This document shows, one piece after another, positions 35,302 to 42,511 of a DNA stretch of 64,000 bases (its first letter is position 1; each line of letters begins with the position of its first letter). This stretch comes from CAWDAQ01 sp963800325 (GTDB lineage: Bacteria; Actinomycetota; Actinomycetes; Actinomycetales; Dermatophilaceae). Both the position numbers and the translations under genes were made by a program. The stretch lies in contig CAWDAQ010000009.1 in assembly GCA_963800325.1 (NCBI GenBank), positions 1-64,000 on the forward strand. Direction: 5' to 3'. Below the pieces are notes generated by a model. It ran no database searches and was not told the origin of the DNA. It saw only the letters and a list, made by a program, of their open reading frames with translations.

Positions 35302-36096
35302 TCAGCCGGGCCGGCCCACGAGGGTCCGCTGCCGCCGGTGCTCGCTGCGGAGCCAGTCCATCCACTCACCGGCCGGGCCGCGCAGCCGGGGGTCTCCCGG
35401 GTCCTCGGGCTCGCGCAGGCCGGCCAGGTAGGCCCGGTCGGCGGCCAACCGCGCCGGGACCGCCGACCCGCGCGCGAGCGAGCCGTGCCCGGGGACGAGC
35501 ACCTGCGCCTCGCCGACCGGGCCGGCGAGGCGGATGAGGCCGTCGGCGTAGTCCCCGTACGGGTCGACGGCGCCGCTGTCGAGGTCGAGGAGCGGGATCT
35601 CGACGTCGGAGAGCATGTCGCCGCCGACGAGCACCCCCTCCCCCGGCAGCCAGAGGGCGAGGTGGCCCGGGGCGTGCCCGTCGTGCTCGACGAGGACGAC
35701 GTCGGGGCCGGCCCAGTCCAGCCGCGCCAGCCCGGGCGTCAGGCCCCTGACCGGCCCCACGAGGTCGGGATCGAGGCCGGCCTGGGCCGCCGCGTCGGCG
35801 CGGGAGCGCTCCAGCGTGGCGTCGGCGTGCTCTGCCGCCCGCCGGCTCGCGACCCGGCGGGCGTGGCCGTACCTCGGGTGCCACAGGACGTGGTCCCAGT
35901 GGGGGTGGGTCGCGACGCCGACCACGACCCGGGCCTCGCGGGCCTCGAGCCAGTCCGCGATCCCGGCGAGGTCGTCGGCGGTGACGTTGGGGTCGACGAG
36001 CAGCCACCCGTCCTCCCCCTCGACGGCAACGGTGTTCGAGCGCCAGAAGTCACAGGTGAGGACCCAGACCGGCCCCGCGACCCGGGTCGCCTCCAT
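35302..36096 (-). CDS. MBL-fold metallo-hydrolase
   Basis: A 264-aa metallo-beta-lactamase-fold protein. The metal site motif is THPHWDHVLW (HxHxDH type), with further ligands in HDGHAPGHLALWLPG, GGDMLSD and VLVPGHGSLARG. These give a complete two-metal site for an unspecified hydrolase. The N-terminus (WRSNTVAVEGEDGWLLVDPN) is the usual substrate-edge region. It ends 10 bp before the bfr gene and is on the same strand, but a functional link is not evident. Confidence 0.85.
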   Translation of the reverse strand: MEATRVAGPVWVLTCDFWRSNTVAVEGEDGWLLVDPNVTADDLAGIADWLEAREARVVVGVATHPHWDHVLWHPRYGHARRVASRRAAEHADATLERSRADAAAQAGLDPDLVGPVRGLTPGLARLDWAGPDVVLVEHDGHAPGHLALWLPGEGVLVGGDMLSDVEIPLLDLDSGAVDPYGDYADGLIRLAGPVGEAQVLVPGHGSLARGSAVPARLAADRAYLAGLREPEDPGDPRLRGPAGEWMDWLRSEHRRQRTLVGRPG

Positions 36097-36106
36097 CTCC
36101 GGCGAC

Positions 36107-36598
36107 TCAGGCGTCGGGCCGGCTCTCGGGGTCGATGTGCCGGGCGAGGTACTGGTTGAGTCCGACCCGGTCGACGGCGTCGAGCTGGGCCTCGAACCAG
36201 TCCGCGTGCTTCTCCTCGTCGCGGACCATCTCCTCGAACACCGCGGCGGTGCCGTGGTCGCCGAGGGCGTGGCACTCCTGCGCGGAGGCGTTGAACTGGG
36301 CCACCGCGGCGATCTCGCTCGCGTGCGCGAGCCGGAGCATCTCGTAGGCGTCCTCGCCGACCTGGATGGCGCCGAGCCGCTGGACGTTCGGGTGCCCCCC
36401 GAAGAGGAGGACTCGCTTGATGAGCTCGTCCGCGTCCCGCATCTCGTCGATGGACAGGTCGTAGTAGACCCTGCCGAGGTGGGGCAGCCCCCAGCTCTCG
36501 AGCATCCGGGCGTGGAGGAAGTACGTGTTCGTCACGGTGAGCTCGAACGTCAGGGCCTCGTTGAGGAGCTCCACGACCCGGGGATCAGCTGGCTGCAC
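36107..36598 (-). CDS. bfr: Bacterioferritin
   Basis: A 163-aa four-helix ferritin. By comparison with E. coli Bfr the di-iron ligands E19, E52, E95, E128 and H131 are present (TFELTVTNTYFLHARM, SIDEMRDADELIKR, ASEIAAVAQFN, VRDEEKHADWF), and M53 matches the haem-binding methionine. The first-site His of E. coli (EMKHAD) is Asp here (EMRDAD, D55). The function would be iron oxidation and storage as a 24-mer. It overlaps bfd by 14 bp and lies behind an iron box, so it is probably iron-regulated with bfd. Confidence 0.9.
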   Translation of the reverse strand: MQPADPRVVELLNEALTFELTVTNTYFLHARMLESWGLPHLGRVYYDLSIDEMRDADELIKRVLLFGGHPNVQRLGAIQVGEDAYEMLRLAHASEIAAVAQFNASAQECHALGDHGTAAVFEEMVRDEEKHADWFEAQLDAVDRVGLNQYLARHIDPESRPDA

Positions 36599-36800
36599 CG
36601 TCGACCTCCATCAGCATGTCCAGGAGGTCCTGGCGCTCAGCGACGTGCTCGCAGACGAGCCGGCGCACGGTGAACACGCACGCGCCGCAGTCGCGGCCCG
36701 CGGTCGTGGCCCGGCACACCCCGCCGAGGCTCGCGGCACCGGCGTCCACGGCGGCGGCGACGTCCCGGTCGGAGACGACGCTGCAGTGGCAGACGATCAC
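36585..36800 (-). CDS. bfd: Bacterioferritin-associated ferredoxin
   Basis: A 71-aa [2Fe-2S] protein that reduces bacterioferritin to release stored iron. It has CHC at the start (VIVCHCSVVSDRDV) and a C-x2-C (RDCGACVFTV) separated by about 33 residues, as in Bfd. The GTG at 36800 has GGAGGG upstream; the open frame to 36851 passes through the iron box and is not coding. Its end overlaps the bfr start. Confidence 0.88.
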   Translation of the reverse strand: MIVCHCSVVSDRDVAAAVDAGAASLGGVCRATTAGRDCGACVFTVRRLVCEHVAERQDLLDMLMEVDGAAS

Positions 36801-36826
36801 GGAGCCCTCCCACGCACGTCCTCGGA

Positions 36827-36845
36827 TAAGGTGAGGCACACCTAA
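36827..36845 (-). promoter_or_regulatory. DtxR/IdeR-type iron box
   Basis: On the minus strand the 19 bases read TTAGGTGTGCCTCACCTTA, close to the DtxR/IdeR consensus TTAGGTTAGSCTAACCTAA. It lies 26 bp before the bfd start codon. In actinobacteria IdeR can activate ferritin genes or repress uptake genes when iron is plentiful; which applies here depends on the promoter position. Confidence 0.8.
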
Positions 36846-36887
36846 CCACACGCCGCGGGTGGTGCCAAGCCGGGGGCTCGGGTCGTC

Positions 36888-37178
36888 TCACCCACCGGTC
36901 CGCCCGGCCGGCCGGGCGGCCTCGTGGCCCGACCCGTAGGCCGTGTCCTGGGGATTGATCCAGCGGATGAGGATCGGCGCCGAGGCCGCGAGCGCGGCGA
37001 CGAGCCAGGAGCGCCAGTTCGCGAACCCGACCGAGGCGGCCGAGGTGAGGTCGGCGAGCGCGAGGGTGAGCATCGTCGCGACGAATGCCCGGGCGAAGCT
37101 CGCGAGGGGGCTCCTCGCCATCCACCCCACGAGGGTCGGGGAGGCGAGAGCGGCGTGGGCGGGAGCGTCCGTGCTCAT
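36888..37178 (-). CDS. Small two-helix membrane protein, holin-like
   Basis: A 96-aa protein from an ATG at 37178 (AAAGGA upstream; a GTG at 37193 overlaps that site). Two hydrophobic segments are visible: FARAFVATMLTLALADLTSA near 29-48 and SWLVAALAASAPILIRWI near 58-75. The tail is hydrophilic and Gly/Arg-rich. The layout resembles small phage holins of the r1t type, but I see no lysin or other phage gene. It lies 120 bp downstream of the LanKC-like gene on the same strand, so an export or immunity role for the peptide locus is conceivable. That is inference. Confidence 0.6.
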   Translation of the reverse strand: MSTDAPAHAALASPTLVGWMARSPLASFARAFVATMLTLALADLTSAASVGFANWRSWLVAALAASAPILIRWINPQDTAYGSGHEAARPAGRTGG

Positions 37179-37298
37179 GGCGGGTCCTTTCACGTCGTCG
37201 GGAAGACCCGGTCCGCACCTCGATCGGGGGACCGCTGAGGAGAGCCCCGGCGCCCGGCCGGTGATACGCGGCGCCCGACAGCGCCCTCGGCGAGGCCG

Positions 37299-38942
37299 TC
37301 AGGGCACCCGGGCCGACTCCGGGTCGCCGGGGGCACCCGCACGGTCGGGCTCGTCGATGACCATCTGACGGACCTCGTCCAGCATGAGGCGGCGCACCCG
37401 GGCGACGGTCGGCGAGTCCTCCTCGGGCACGACCGGGTCGGGCAGCACGTCGACCCGGTAGGGCTCGAGGACCTCGGCCGCGGCGCGGGCAGAGGGGCGA
37501 CGGTCCGGGTCGGGGTCGAGCAGCGACGCGACGAGCCGTGCCACCGGCGCGGGCACCCCCGTGCGCAGCATCCCGAGCGCCGGGCGGTCGAGCCCCTCGT
37601 GGCGCATCTCGCCGCCCGAGTCGACGGTGTGCATCAGCCAGGACGTGAGCAGCTGGTGGATCGTCGCACCGAGCGAGTAGAGGTCCTCGGCCGGACCCGG
37701 CGTCCCCGGGGGCGCGCCGGCGCGGGCCTCGGGGGCGGTGTAGCCGGGCGTGCCCCAGGGCCGGTCGAGGACGTCCCCCGGGCCCCACGCGCCCTCGAAG
37801 TCGACCGGCCGGAGGCGACCGTCGTCGACGAGGAGGTTCGCCGGCTTGCAGTCCCGCCAGACCCAGCCCCGCTCGTGGACCTCGGCCACGACCCCGGCCG
37901 CGGCCGCGGCGTAGGCGAGGGCGACCTCGACGGGCAACCGGCGGCCGGGGTCCGAGCACGCCATGTGCAGCGACGTCCCGTCGACGTGCTCCATCGCGAG
38001 GTACCGGTGGCCGCCGACCTCGAAGGCGTCGAGGACGGCGGGCACGTCGACCCCGGCCCCGCGCAGCAGCCGCAGCGCGGCCTCCTCGCGGGCGACGAGG
38101 TCGTACCCGTCGAGCCGGTCCCAGCCGGTCTCGCCGTGGCGGCGGCCCTCCTTGACCACGCAGAGCCGCGCCGGCGTCGACGCGAGCCGGACGGCCCGGT
38201 AGACCCCGCCCTTGCCGCGCTGCATCATCGCCTCGTAGCAGAGGAAGTCCCGCTGCAGCGGGGTCAGCGCGGCCCCGTCCGCCGGCTCGCCGCCGAGGGC
38301 GGGAAACGGGCAGGGCACCCAGTCCGGGCGCGCCGTGCCGGGCTCGCGACGGTCCGGGACCGGGCTCCCGTCCGGCCCGGTCAGCGCCCCGACCGTGGTG
38401 CCGTCCTCGAGCGTCATCTCCTGGGGTCCGAAGGCCCCGTACCGGTAGTGCACGCTGCTGCCGGGGCGGAGCGGGACGTCGAACGGGACCGCGGGCGCGG
38501 CGACGCCCGCCGTGAGCCGGTCGAGGTCCCCGGCGATCTCGACCGCCTCCGCGTCCGTGCCCGGGTAGACCGTGATGAACTTGCCGATCTGGCTGAAGCC
38601 GAACGGGATCGCGCTGTTGAGCTGGGCCAGCACGTCGAGGGAGCGCACCGACTTGTAGTGCGCCCCGCGCGCGGTGAGGTAGCCGGCGCAGGCCTCGAAG
38701 ACCGCGACCGCCTCCGGCAGGGTCGCCGAGACGTGGAGCTTCCACCCCTGGGCGGGGTCGCCGGCCTCGGAGGGCCGGGAGTAGCGCCACCCGCCCGTGG
38801 CGGGGACGACGGGCAGGTGCTCCTCGACGAGCCGCTGCCACCGCTGCGACGCCCGGGCGGCCGCCGCGGCTCCCGATCCCCCACGTCGGGAACCGCGGCC
38901 CCTCGCCGTCAGCTGCTCGTCGTCGTCGTGGTCGTCGTGCAC
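37299..38942 (-). CDS. LanKC-like lyase-kinase lacking a cyclase domain
   Basis: A 547-aa protein matching the first two domains of class III lanthipeptide synthetases. The N-terminal lyase region (about 30-190) has GWKLHVSATLPEAVAVFE and GKFITVYPGTDAEAVE. The kinase domain (about 230-500) has GGVYRAVRLA, VVKEGRRHGE, catalytic WVWRDCKPANLL and the LanKC-type VDFEGAW. Together these would phosphorylate Ser/Thr of a precursor and eliminate phosphate to Dha/Dhb. The chain stops about 40 residues after the kinase; the LanC-like cyclase is absent. The start is uncertain: GTG at 38942 or 38987, both overlapping the end of the upstream precursor gene, so coupling is likely. No transporter or protease adjoins it. 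Confidence 0.82.
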   Translation of the reverse strand: MHDDHDDDEQLTARGRGSRRGGSGAAAAARASQRWQRLVEEHLPVVPATGGWRYSRPSEAGDPAQGWKLHVSATLPEAVAVFEACAGYLTARGAHYKSVRSLDVLAQLNSAIPFGFSQIGKFITVYPGTDAEAVEIAGDLDRLTAGVAAPAVPFDVPLRPGSSVHYRYGAFGPQEMTLEDGTTVGALTGPDGSPVPDRREPGTARPDWVPCPFPALGGEPADGAALTPLQRDFLCYEAMMQRGKGGVYRAVRLASTPARLCVVKEGRRHGETGWDRLDGYDLVAREEAALRLLRGAGVDVPAVLDAFEVGGHRYLAMEHVDGTSLHMACSDPGRRLPVEVALAYAAAAAGVVAEVHERGWVWRDCKPANLLVDDGRLRPVDFEGAWGPGDVLDRPWGTPGYTAPEARAGAPPGTPGPAEDLYSLGATIHQLLTSWLMHTVDSGGEMRHEGLDRPALGMLRTGVPAPVARLVASLLDPDPDRRPSARAAAEVLEPYRVDVLPDPVVPEEDSPTVARVRRLMLDEVRQMVIDEPDRAGAPGDPESARVP

Positions 38943-39184
38943 AGCGGGGTGCTCGTCGTGATGACCGTACGGCTGTGGCACGTGCACGCCGCGACCGAGG
39001 CGTCCCCGCCCATCGCCGAGAGCCCCTCGGGGCCGGAGGCGAACAGGGAGAAGAACTCACCCCACTCCGGGGACTGCGCGCCGGCGTGGACCGCCTTGAG
39101 CCCCTTCTCGCGCAGCTCCGCACCGAACTGCGGGTCGTCGAGGGCCCGCTGCACCACCTGCTGGACGTTCGCGTCCTCCGCCAT
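38909..39184 (-). CDS. Lanthipeptide-like precursor, Thr-rich core (copy 2)
   Basis: A 91-aa peptide from an ATG at 39184 with AAGGAG upstream. Residues 1-60 form an acidic helical leader (VQRALDDPQFGAELREKGLK, then SPEWGEFFSLFASG) resembling nitrile-hydratase-type (NHLP) leaders. Residues 65-91 are the core: AACTCHSRTVITTSTPLC followed by a threonine run ending in Ser-Ser. The core has three Cys (67, 69, 82) and 15 Ser/Thr, ideal for dehydration by the adjacent LanKC-like kinase. It aligns without gaps to the upstream copy, with all Cys conserved. Its 3' end overlaps the LanKC-like start. Confidence 0.82.
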   Translation of the reverse strand: MAEDANVQQVVQRALDDPQFGAELREKGLKAVHAGAQSPEWGEFFSLFASGPEGLSAMGGDASVAACTCHSRTVITTSTPLCTTTTTTTSS

Positions 39185-39234
39185 GTCTGCTCCTTCGCTC
39201 GTGTCGTCTCGGGGTTGCGGGCGGTGGGCGCCTG

Positions 39235-39519
39235 TCAGCCCGACCCCGTCGTCGTCGTGCCCGTGCAGACCGGGCTCGTCGTCGTGGTCACGGTCGTGCT
39301 GTTGCACGTGCACGCGGCGGCGCCCTGGGAGGCCCCGAGGGCCGCGAGCCGCTCCGGGTCGGAACCGAGCCCGCTGAGCTCGGGCGAGCCGAAGTACTCC
39401 GCCCACGCCTCGCTGTTCTGGCCGCCGACGACGGCCGCGACGGCCTTGTCCCGCAGCTGCGCGGCGTACTCGGGGTCGGACAGGAGCCGCGAGACGAACT
39501 CCGGTGTTTCGACTGACAT
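39235..39519 (-). CDS. Lanthipeptide-like precursor, Thr-rich core (copy 1)
   Basis: A 94-aa peptide from an ATG at 39519 with CAGGGAG upstream, first gene of the locus. The leader (FVSRLLSDPEYAAQLRDKAV, then EAWAEYFGSPELSGLG) parallels that of copy 2. The core starts near residue 68 as AACTCNSTTVTTTTSPVC, followed by a Thr/Gly/Ser tail. Cys lie at 70, 72 and 85. The two peptides share leader layout and core pattern but differ in sequence, as in two-component or variant RiPPs. No signal peptide. The cleavage site is not certain; the junction before AACTC is a guess. Confidence 0.82.
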   Translation of the reverse strand: MSVETPEFVSRLLSDPEYAAQLRDKAVAAVVGGQNSEAWAEYFGSPELSGLGSDPERLAALGASQGAAACTCNSTTVTTTTSPVCTGTTTTGSG

Positions 39520-40073
39520 ACGAATCTCCCTGCGGATCGACGGGCGCGGCAGGACGCCACCCACCCGCAGGCGGGGCGGGCGTCCTCCCGCAGCGGGACC
39601 GGCGTGACCGGCACCGCTCGCGACGGCACCCGGGCGGGCGCCGGGTCGGGAGCCTGCGGGCCCGGGGGCAGGCTCGGACGGCGCGCGAGAGCGGCGCGTC
39701 GTCGGCGGGAGGACCAGGGCTCGGGCCGGTCCGTGGACCCACCGGCTCGGGCCTCGCGGCCGGGCCGGTGGTCGTGGCGACGCCGGTGCGACGTCGCGGC
39801 GGGCAGGTCGCCGACCGCGCCACGTGGGAGCGGTCCGCGACTTTCGCGTGTTTAGCCGGTTTTGTCCGACTAACTCGACGCTAGTCCCGTCCGTGAGCCC
39901 CGGACAATGACGAGAACGGGCCATTCGGGGGGCCACCCGAACGGGGCAGGCATGGACCCCACCCCGGGGCCACGCGTGCGGGGACCACACGCGGGGACCA
40001 CGCACCCGGGGACCGCCGGCACGGCATCGCACGTGCCCACCCGAGGGCACCGGACGTGCCCACCCGGCGGGGC
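39520..40073. other. Long upstream region of the lanthipeptide-like locus
   Basis: About 550 bp without a supported gene. An imperfect inverted repeat, TTAGCCGG (39852-39859) with CCGACTAA (39866-39873), lies in a locally AT-richer patch. On the minus strand TTGTCC (39902-39907) and TAGCGT (39878-39883) with an 18-bp spacer could be a promoter reading towards the precursors, which would give a leader of over 300 nt. Near 39980-40075 there are short direct repeats (GGGGACCAC three times, ACGTGCCCACCCG twice) of unknown meaning. Confidence 0.35.
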
Positions 40074-41138
40074 TCACCCGGGCGGGCCGACGGGAACCGT
40101 GCTCCCCCGGACCTCGAGCCGGTGCTCCGCGACGACCTCGCGCGGGCTGCTGCCGTGCCGTCCGTCCATCCGCTCGAGGAGGCGCTCGAGCGCGAGGCCG
40201 GCGATCTGTCGCTTGTCCGGCGAGACCGTCGTCAGCGGCGGGGCGGCGAAGCGCCCCTCCTCGATGTCGTCGAAGCCGACCACGGCCACGTCCTCGGGGA
40301 CGCGCACCCCGCGCTCGGTGAGGGTGCGCAGGGCGCCGACGGCGAGCAGGTCGTTGATGCAGAACACCCCGTCCGGCACGGCTCCGGAGTCGAGCAGGCG
40401 CGCCATGCCCTCGGCCCCGTCGGCCCGCTGGAAGCCCTCCGTGGGGACGACGAGCTCGGGGCGCACCGCGACCCCCGCGTCGGCGTGCGCCGCCCGGTAG
40501 CCCTCCCGGCGGAGGTCGGCCATGTGGCTCGTCGAGGCGGCCTGGGCGCCGAGCAGCGCCACCCGGGTGCGTCCGAGGCCGAGGAGGTGGGCGGTCGCCT
40601 CGGTGGCGGCGCCGACGTTGTCGATCGCGACGTGGTCGCTCCCGGCCGCCGCCAGGTGCTCACCGAGCAGGACGAGCGGCAGGCCCGGGTCGCGCTCGCT
40701 GAGGTCCTCGTCGCGCAGCGAGAGCGCCGAGAGGATGAGGCCGTCGATGAGGTGGTTGCGCAGGCCCCGGGCGGCGAGCAGCTCGTTCTCGCGCCGCGCG
40801 TTGGTCTGGTCGACCAGCACGGTGTACCCCCGGTCCGCGGCCGCGTCGACGAGCGCGCTCGCGAGCTCGGCGAAGTACGGCACGGTGAGGTCGGGCAGCG
40901 CGAGGGCGATGAGCCCTCCCCGGCCCCGGCGCAGGTGCCGTGCCGAGAGGTTGGGTCGGTAGCCGAGATCGTCGATCGCCTGCTTCACGCGCGCCCGCGT
41001 CCGCGGGCTGACGTGCTCGTACTCGTGGACGACGTTGGAGACGGTCTTGACCGACACGCCCGCGCGCCGGGCGACGTCGCGCAGGCTCGCCGGCACCGAC
41101 CGCACCTCCCTCTCGCCGTGACCGATCCTCGCAGGCAT
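40074..41138 (-). CDS. LacI-family transcriptional regulator
   Basis: A 354-aa LacI/GalR repressor. The DNA-binding domain is SLRDVARRAGVSVKTVSNVV with hinge helix RPNLSARHLRRGRG. The periplasmic-binding-protein-like core has IALALPDLTVPYFAELAS, VAVVGFDDIEEGRFAAPPLT and TTVSPDKRQIAGLALERLL. It diverges from a sugar ABC importer and a GH2 gene, with an 18-bp palindrome between them, so it is almost certainly their sugar-responsive repressor. The inducer is unknown. Confidence 0.93.
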   Translation of the reverse strand: MPARIGHGEREVRSVPASLRDVARRAGVSVKTVSNVVHEYEHVSPRTRARVKQAIDDLGYRPNLSARHLRRGRGGLIALALPDLTVPYFAELASALVDAAADRGYTVLVDQTNARRENELLAARGLRNHLIDGLILSALSLRDEDLSERDPGLPLVLLGEHLAAAGSDHVAIDNVGAATEATAHLLGLGRTRVALLGAQAASTSHMADLRREGYRAAHADAGVAVRPELVVPTEGFQRADGAEGMARLLDSGAVPDGVFCINDLLAVGALRTLTERGVRVPEDVAVVGFDDIEEGRFAAPPLTTVSPDKRQIAGLALERLLERMDGRHGSSPREVVAEHRLEVRGSTVPVGPPG

Positions 41139-41176
41139 CTTGACCTATCGGCCGGGTAGTGCTTCCATCGGAGGCA

Positions 41177-41194
41177 GTTTACAACGTTGTAAAC
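41177..41194. promoter_or_regulatory. LacI operator, perfect 18-bp palindrome
   Basis: GTTTACAACGTTGTAAAC is a perfect palindrome with the central CG typical of LacI/GalR sites. It lies 38 bp before the LacI gene and about 80 bp before the ABC ATPase gene. Binding would control both directions. Confidence 0.88.
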
Positions 41195-41275
41195 GCCCGT
41201 ACCCGGCTCGCTGGACGGCCTCCGCCCCGCCCCTTCGCCGCGGTCCGGTCACGCGAGAGCGACGAGGGAGTGACG

Positions 41276-42511
41276 ATGGGACGCATCGTGCTGGACCGCG
41301 TGGAGAAGGTGTACCCGGGCGGCGTCAAGGCGCTCCACGGCATCGACCTCGACATCGCGGACGGCGAGTTCATGGTGTTCGTCGGGCCGTCCGGGTGCGG
41401 CAAGACGACCCTGTTGCGCTGCATCGCCGGCCTCGAGCAGATCAGCTCGGGCGGGATCAGCATCGGCGAGCGCTCCGTCCGCGGCCTGCCGCCCAAGGCG
41501 CGGGACATCGCCATGGTGTTCCAGAACTACGCGCTGTACCCGAACATGACCGTCGAGCAGAACCTCGGCTTCGGGCTCGAGCTCCGCCGGGTCCCCAAGG
41601 ACGAGCGCCGCCGACGGGTGCTCGAGGCAGCCAAGGTCCTCAAGCTCGAGCCGTTCCTCGACCGCCGGCCCAGCGCGCTCAGCGGCGGCCAGCAGCAGCG
41701 GGTCGCCATGGGCCGGGCCATCGTCCGCGAGCCGCAGGCGTTCCTCATGGACGAGCCGCTGTCGAACCTCGACGCCAAGCTGCGGATCGCGATGCGCGCC
41801 TCCCTCAAGCAGCTCCACGAGCGGATCGGCGTGACGACGGTCTACGTCACCCACGACCAGGTCGAGGCGATGACCCTCGGGGACCGCGTCGCGGTCTTCT
41901 CCGAGGGCGACCTGCAGCAGGTCGGCACCCCGCAGCACCTGTTCGACCACCCGGCCAACCTGTTCGTCGCCGGGTTCATGGGCTCGCCCCCCATGAACCT
42001 CGCCCGCGGGCGGCTCGTCCGCGACGACGGGGTCGCCCTCGTCCTCGGGCCGCACCGCCTGCGCCTCGACCCGTCGACGGTCTCGGCGCGTCCCGGGCTC
42101 GAGGACCACCTCGATGCCGACGTCGTCGTCGGCATCCGCCCCTCGGCGCTCGCGGTCGCCGACGGCGACGGGAACCATCCGACGATGCCGGTCCGGATCG
42201 ACGTCGTCGAGGAGCTCGGCACCGAGCGGCACCTGTTCTTCGCCGTCGAGGCCGAGGAGGCCACCGGGTCCCCCGGCGTGGAGGGCTCCGGCGCCGAGTC
42301 CGCCGCCGACGAGTCGGCCTTCGCGCTCGACGAGGGCCAGGTCCTCTGGACCGCCGTCCTCGACGCCGGCTCCGGCGTCCGCCAGGGTGCGACGGTCGAC
42401 CTCGCCGTCGACCCCGAGCACCTCTACTTCTTCGACAACTCCACCGGGCTCGTCATCGGCGACCGGACCCTCGCCCGCTCGGGGTCGGCGCGGGAGGGGG
42501 CCCGGGCATGA
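41276..42511 (+). CDS. Sugar ABC transporter ATP-binding protein, MsmK/UgpC type
   Basis: A 411-aa ATPase of the CUT1 carbohydrate importer class. Walker A is FVGPSGCGKTTLLRC, followed by Q-loop VFQNYALYPNMTV, signature LSGGQQQRVAMGRA and Walker B FLMDEPLSNLDAK, then the H-loop. The C-terminal TOBE/MalK-like regulatory domain (about 240-400) includes an acidic, low-complexity insertion near 325-350. The ATG at 41276 follows GAGGGAG. ATPases of this type often serve several importers. Its stop overlaps the binding-protein start by ATGA. Confidence 0.93.
   Translation: MGRIVLDRVEKVYPGGVKALHGIDLDIADGEFMVFVGPSGCGKTTLLRCIAGLEQISSGGISIGERSVRGLPPKARDIAMVFQNYALYPNMTVEQNLGFGLELRRVPKDERRRRVLEAAKVLKLEPFLDRRPSALSGGQQQRVAMGRAIVREPQAFLMDEPLSNLDAKLRIAMRASLKQLHERIGVTTVYVTHDQVEAMTLGDRVAVFSEGDLQQVGTPQHLFDHPANLFVAGFMGSPPMNLARGRLVRDDGVALVLGPHRLRLDPSTVSARPGLEDHLDADVVVGIRPSALAVADGDGNHPTMPVRIDVVEELGTERHLFFAVEAEEATGSPGVEGSGAESAADESAFALDEGQVLWTAVLDAGSGVRQGATVDLAVDPEHLYFFDNSTGLVIGDRTLARSGSAREGARA

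Noticed and set aside
36888..37178. Prophage lysis cassette
   Set aside because: Apart from the two-helix protein there is no endolysin, tail or integrase gene nearby.
38943..38987. His/Asp-rich N-terminus of the LanKC-like protein as a metal-binding domain
   Set aside because: These codons are the antiphase reading of the Thr-rich core of the upstream precursor, so the composition is a by-product of overlap.
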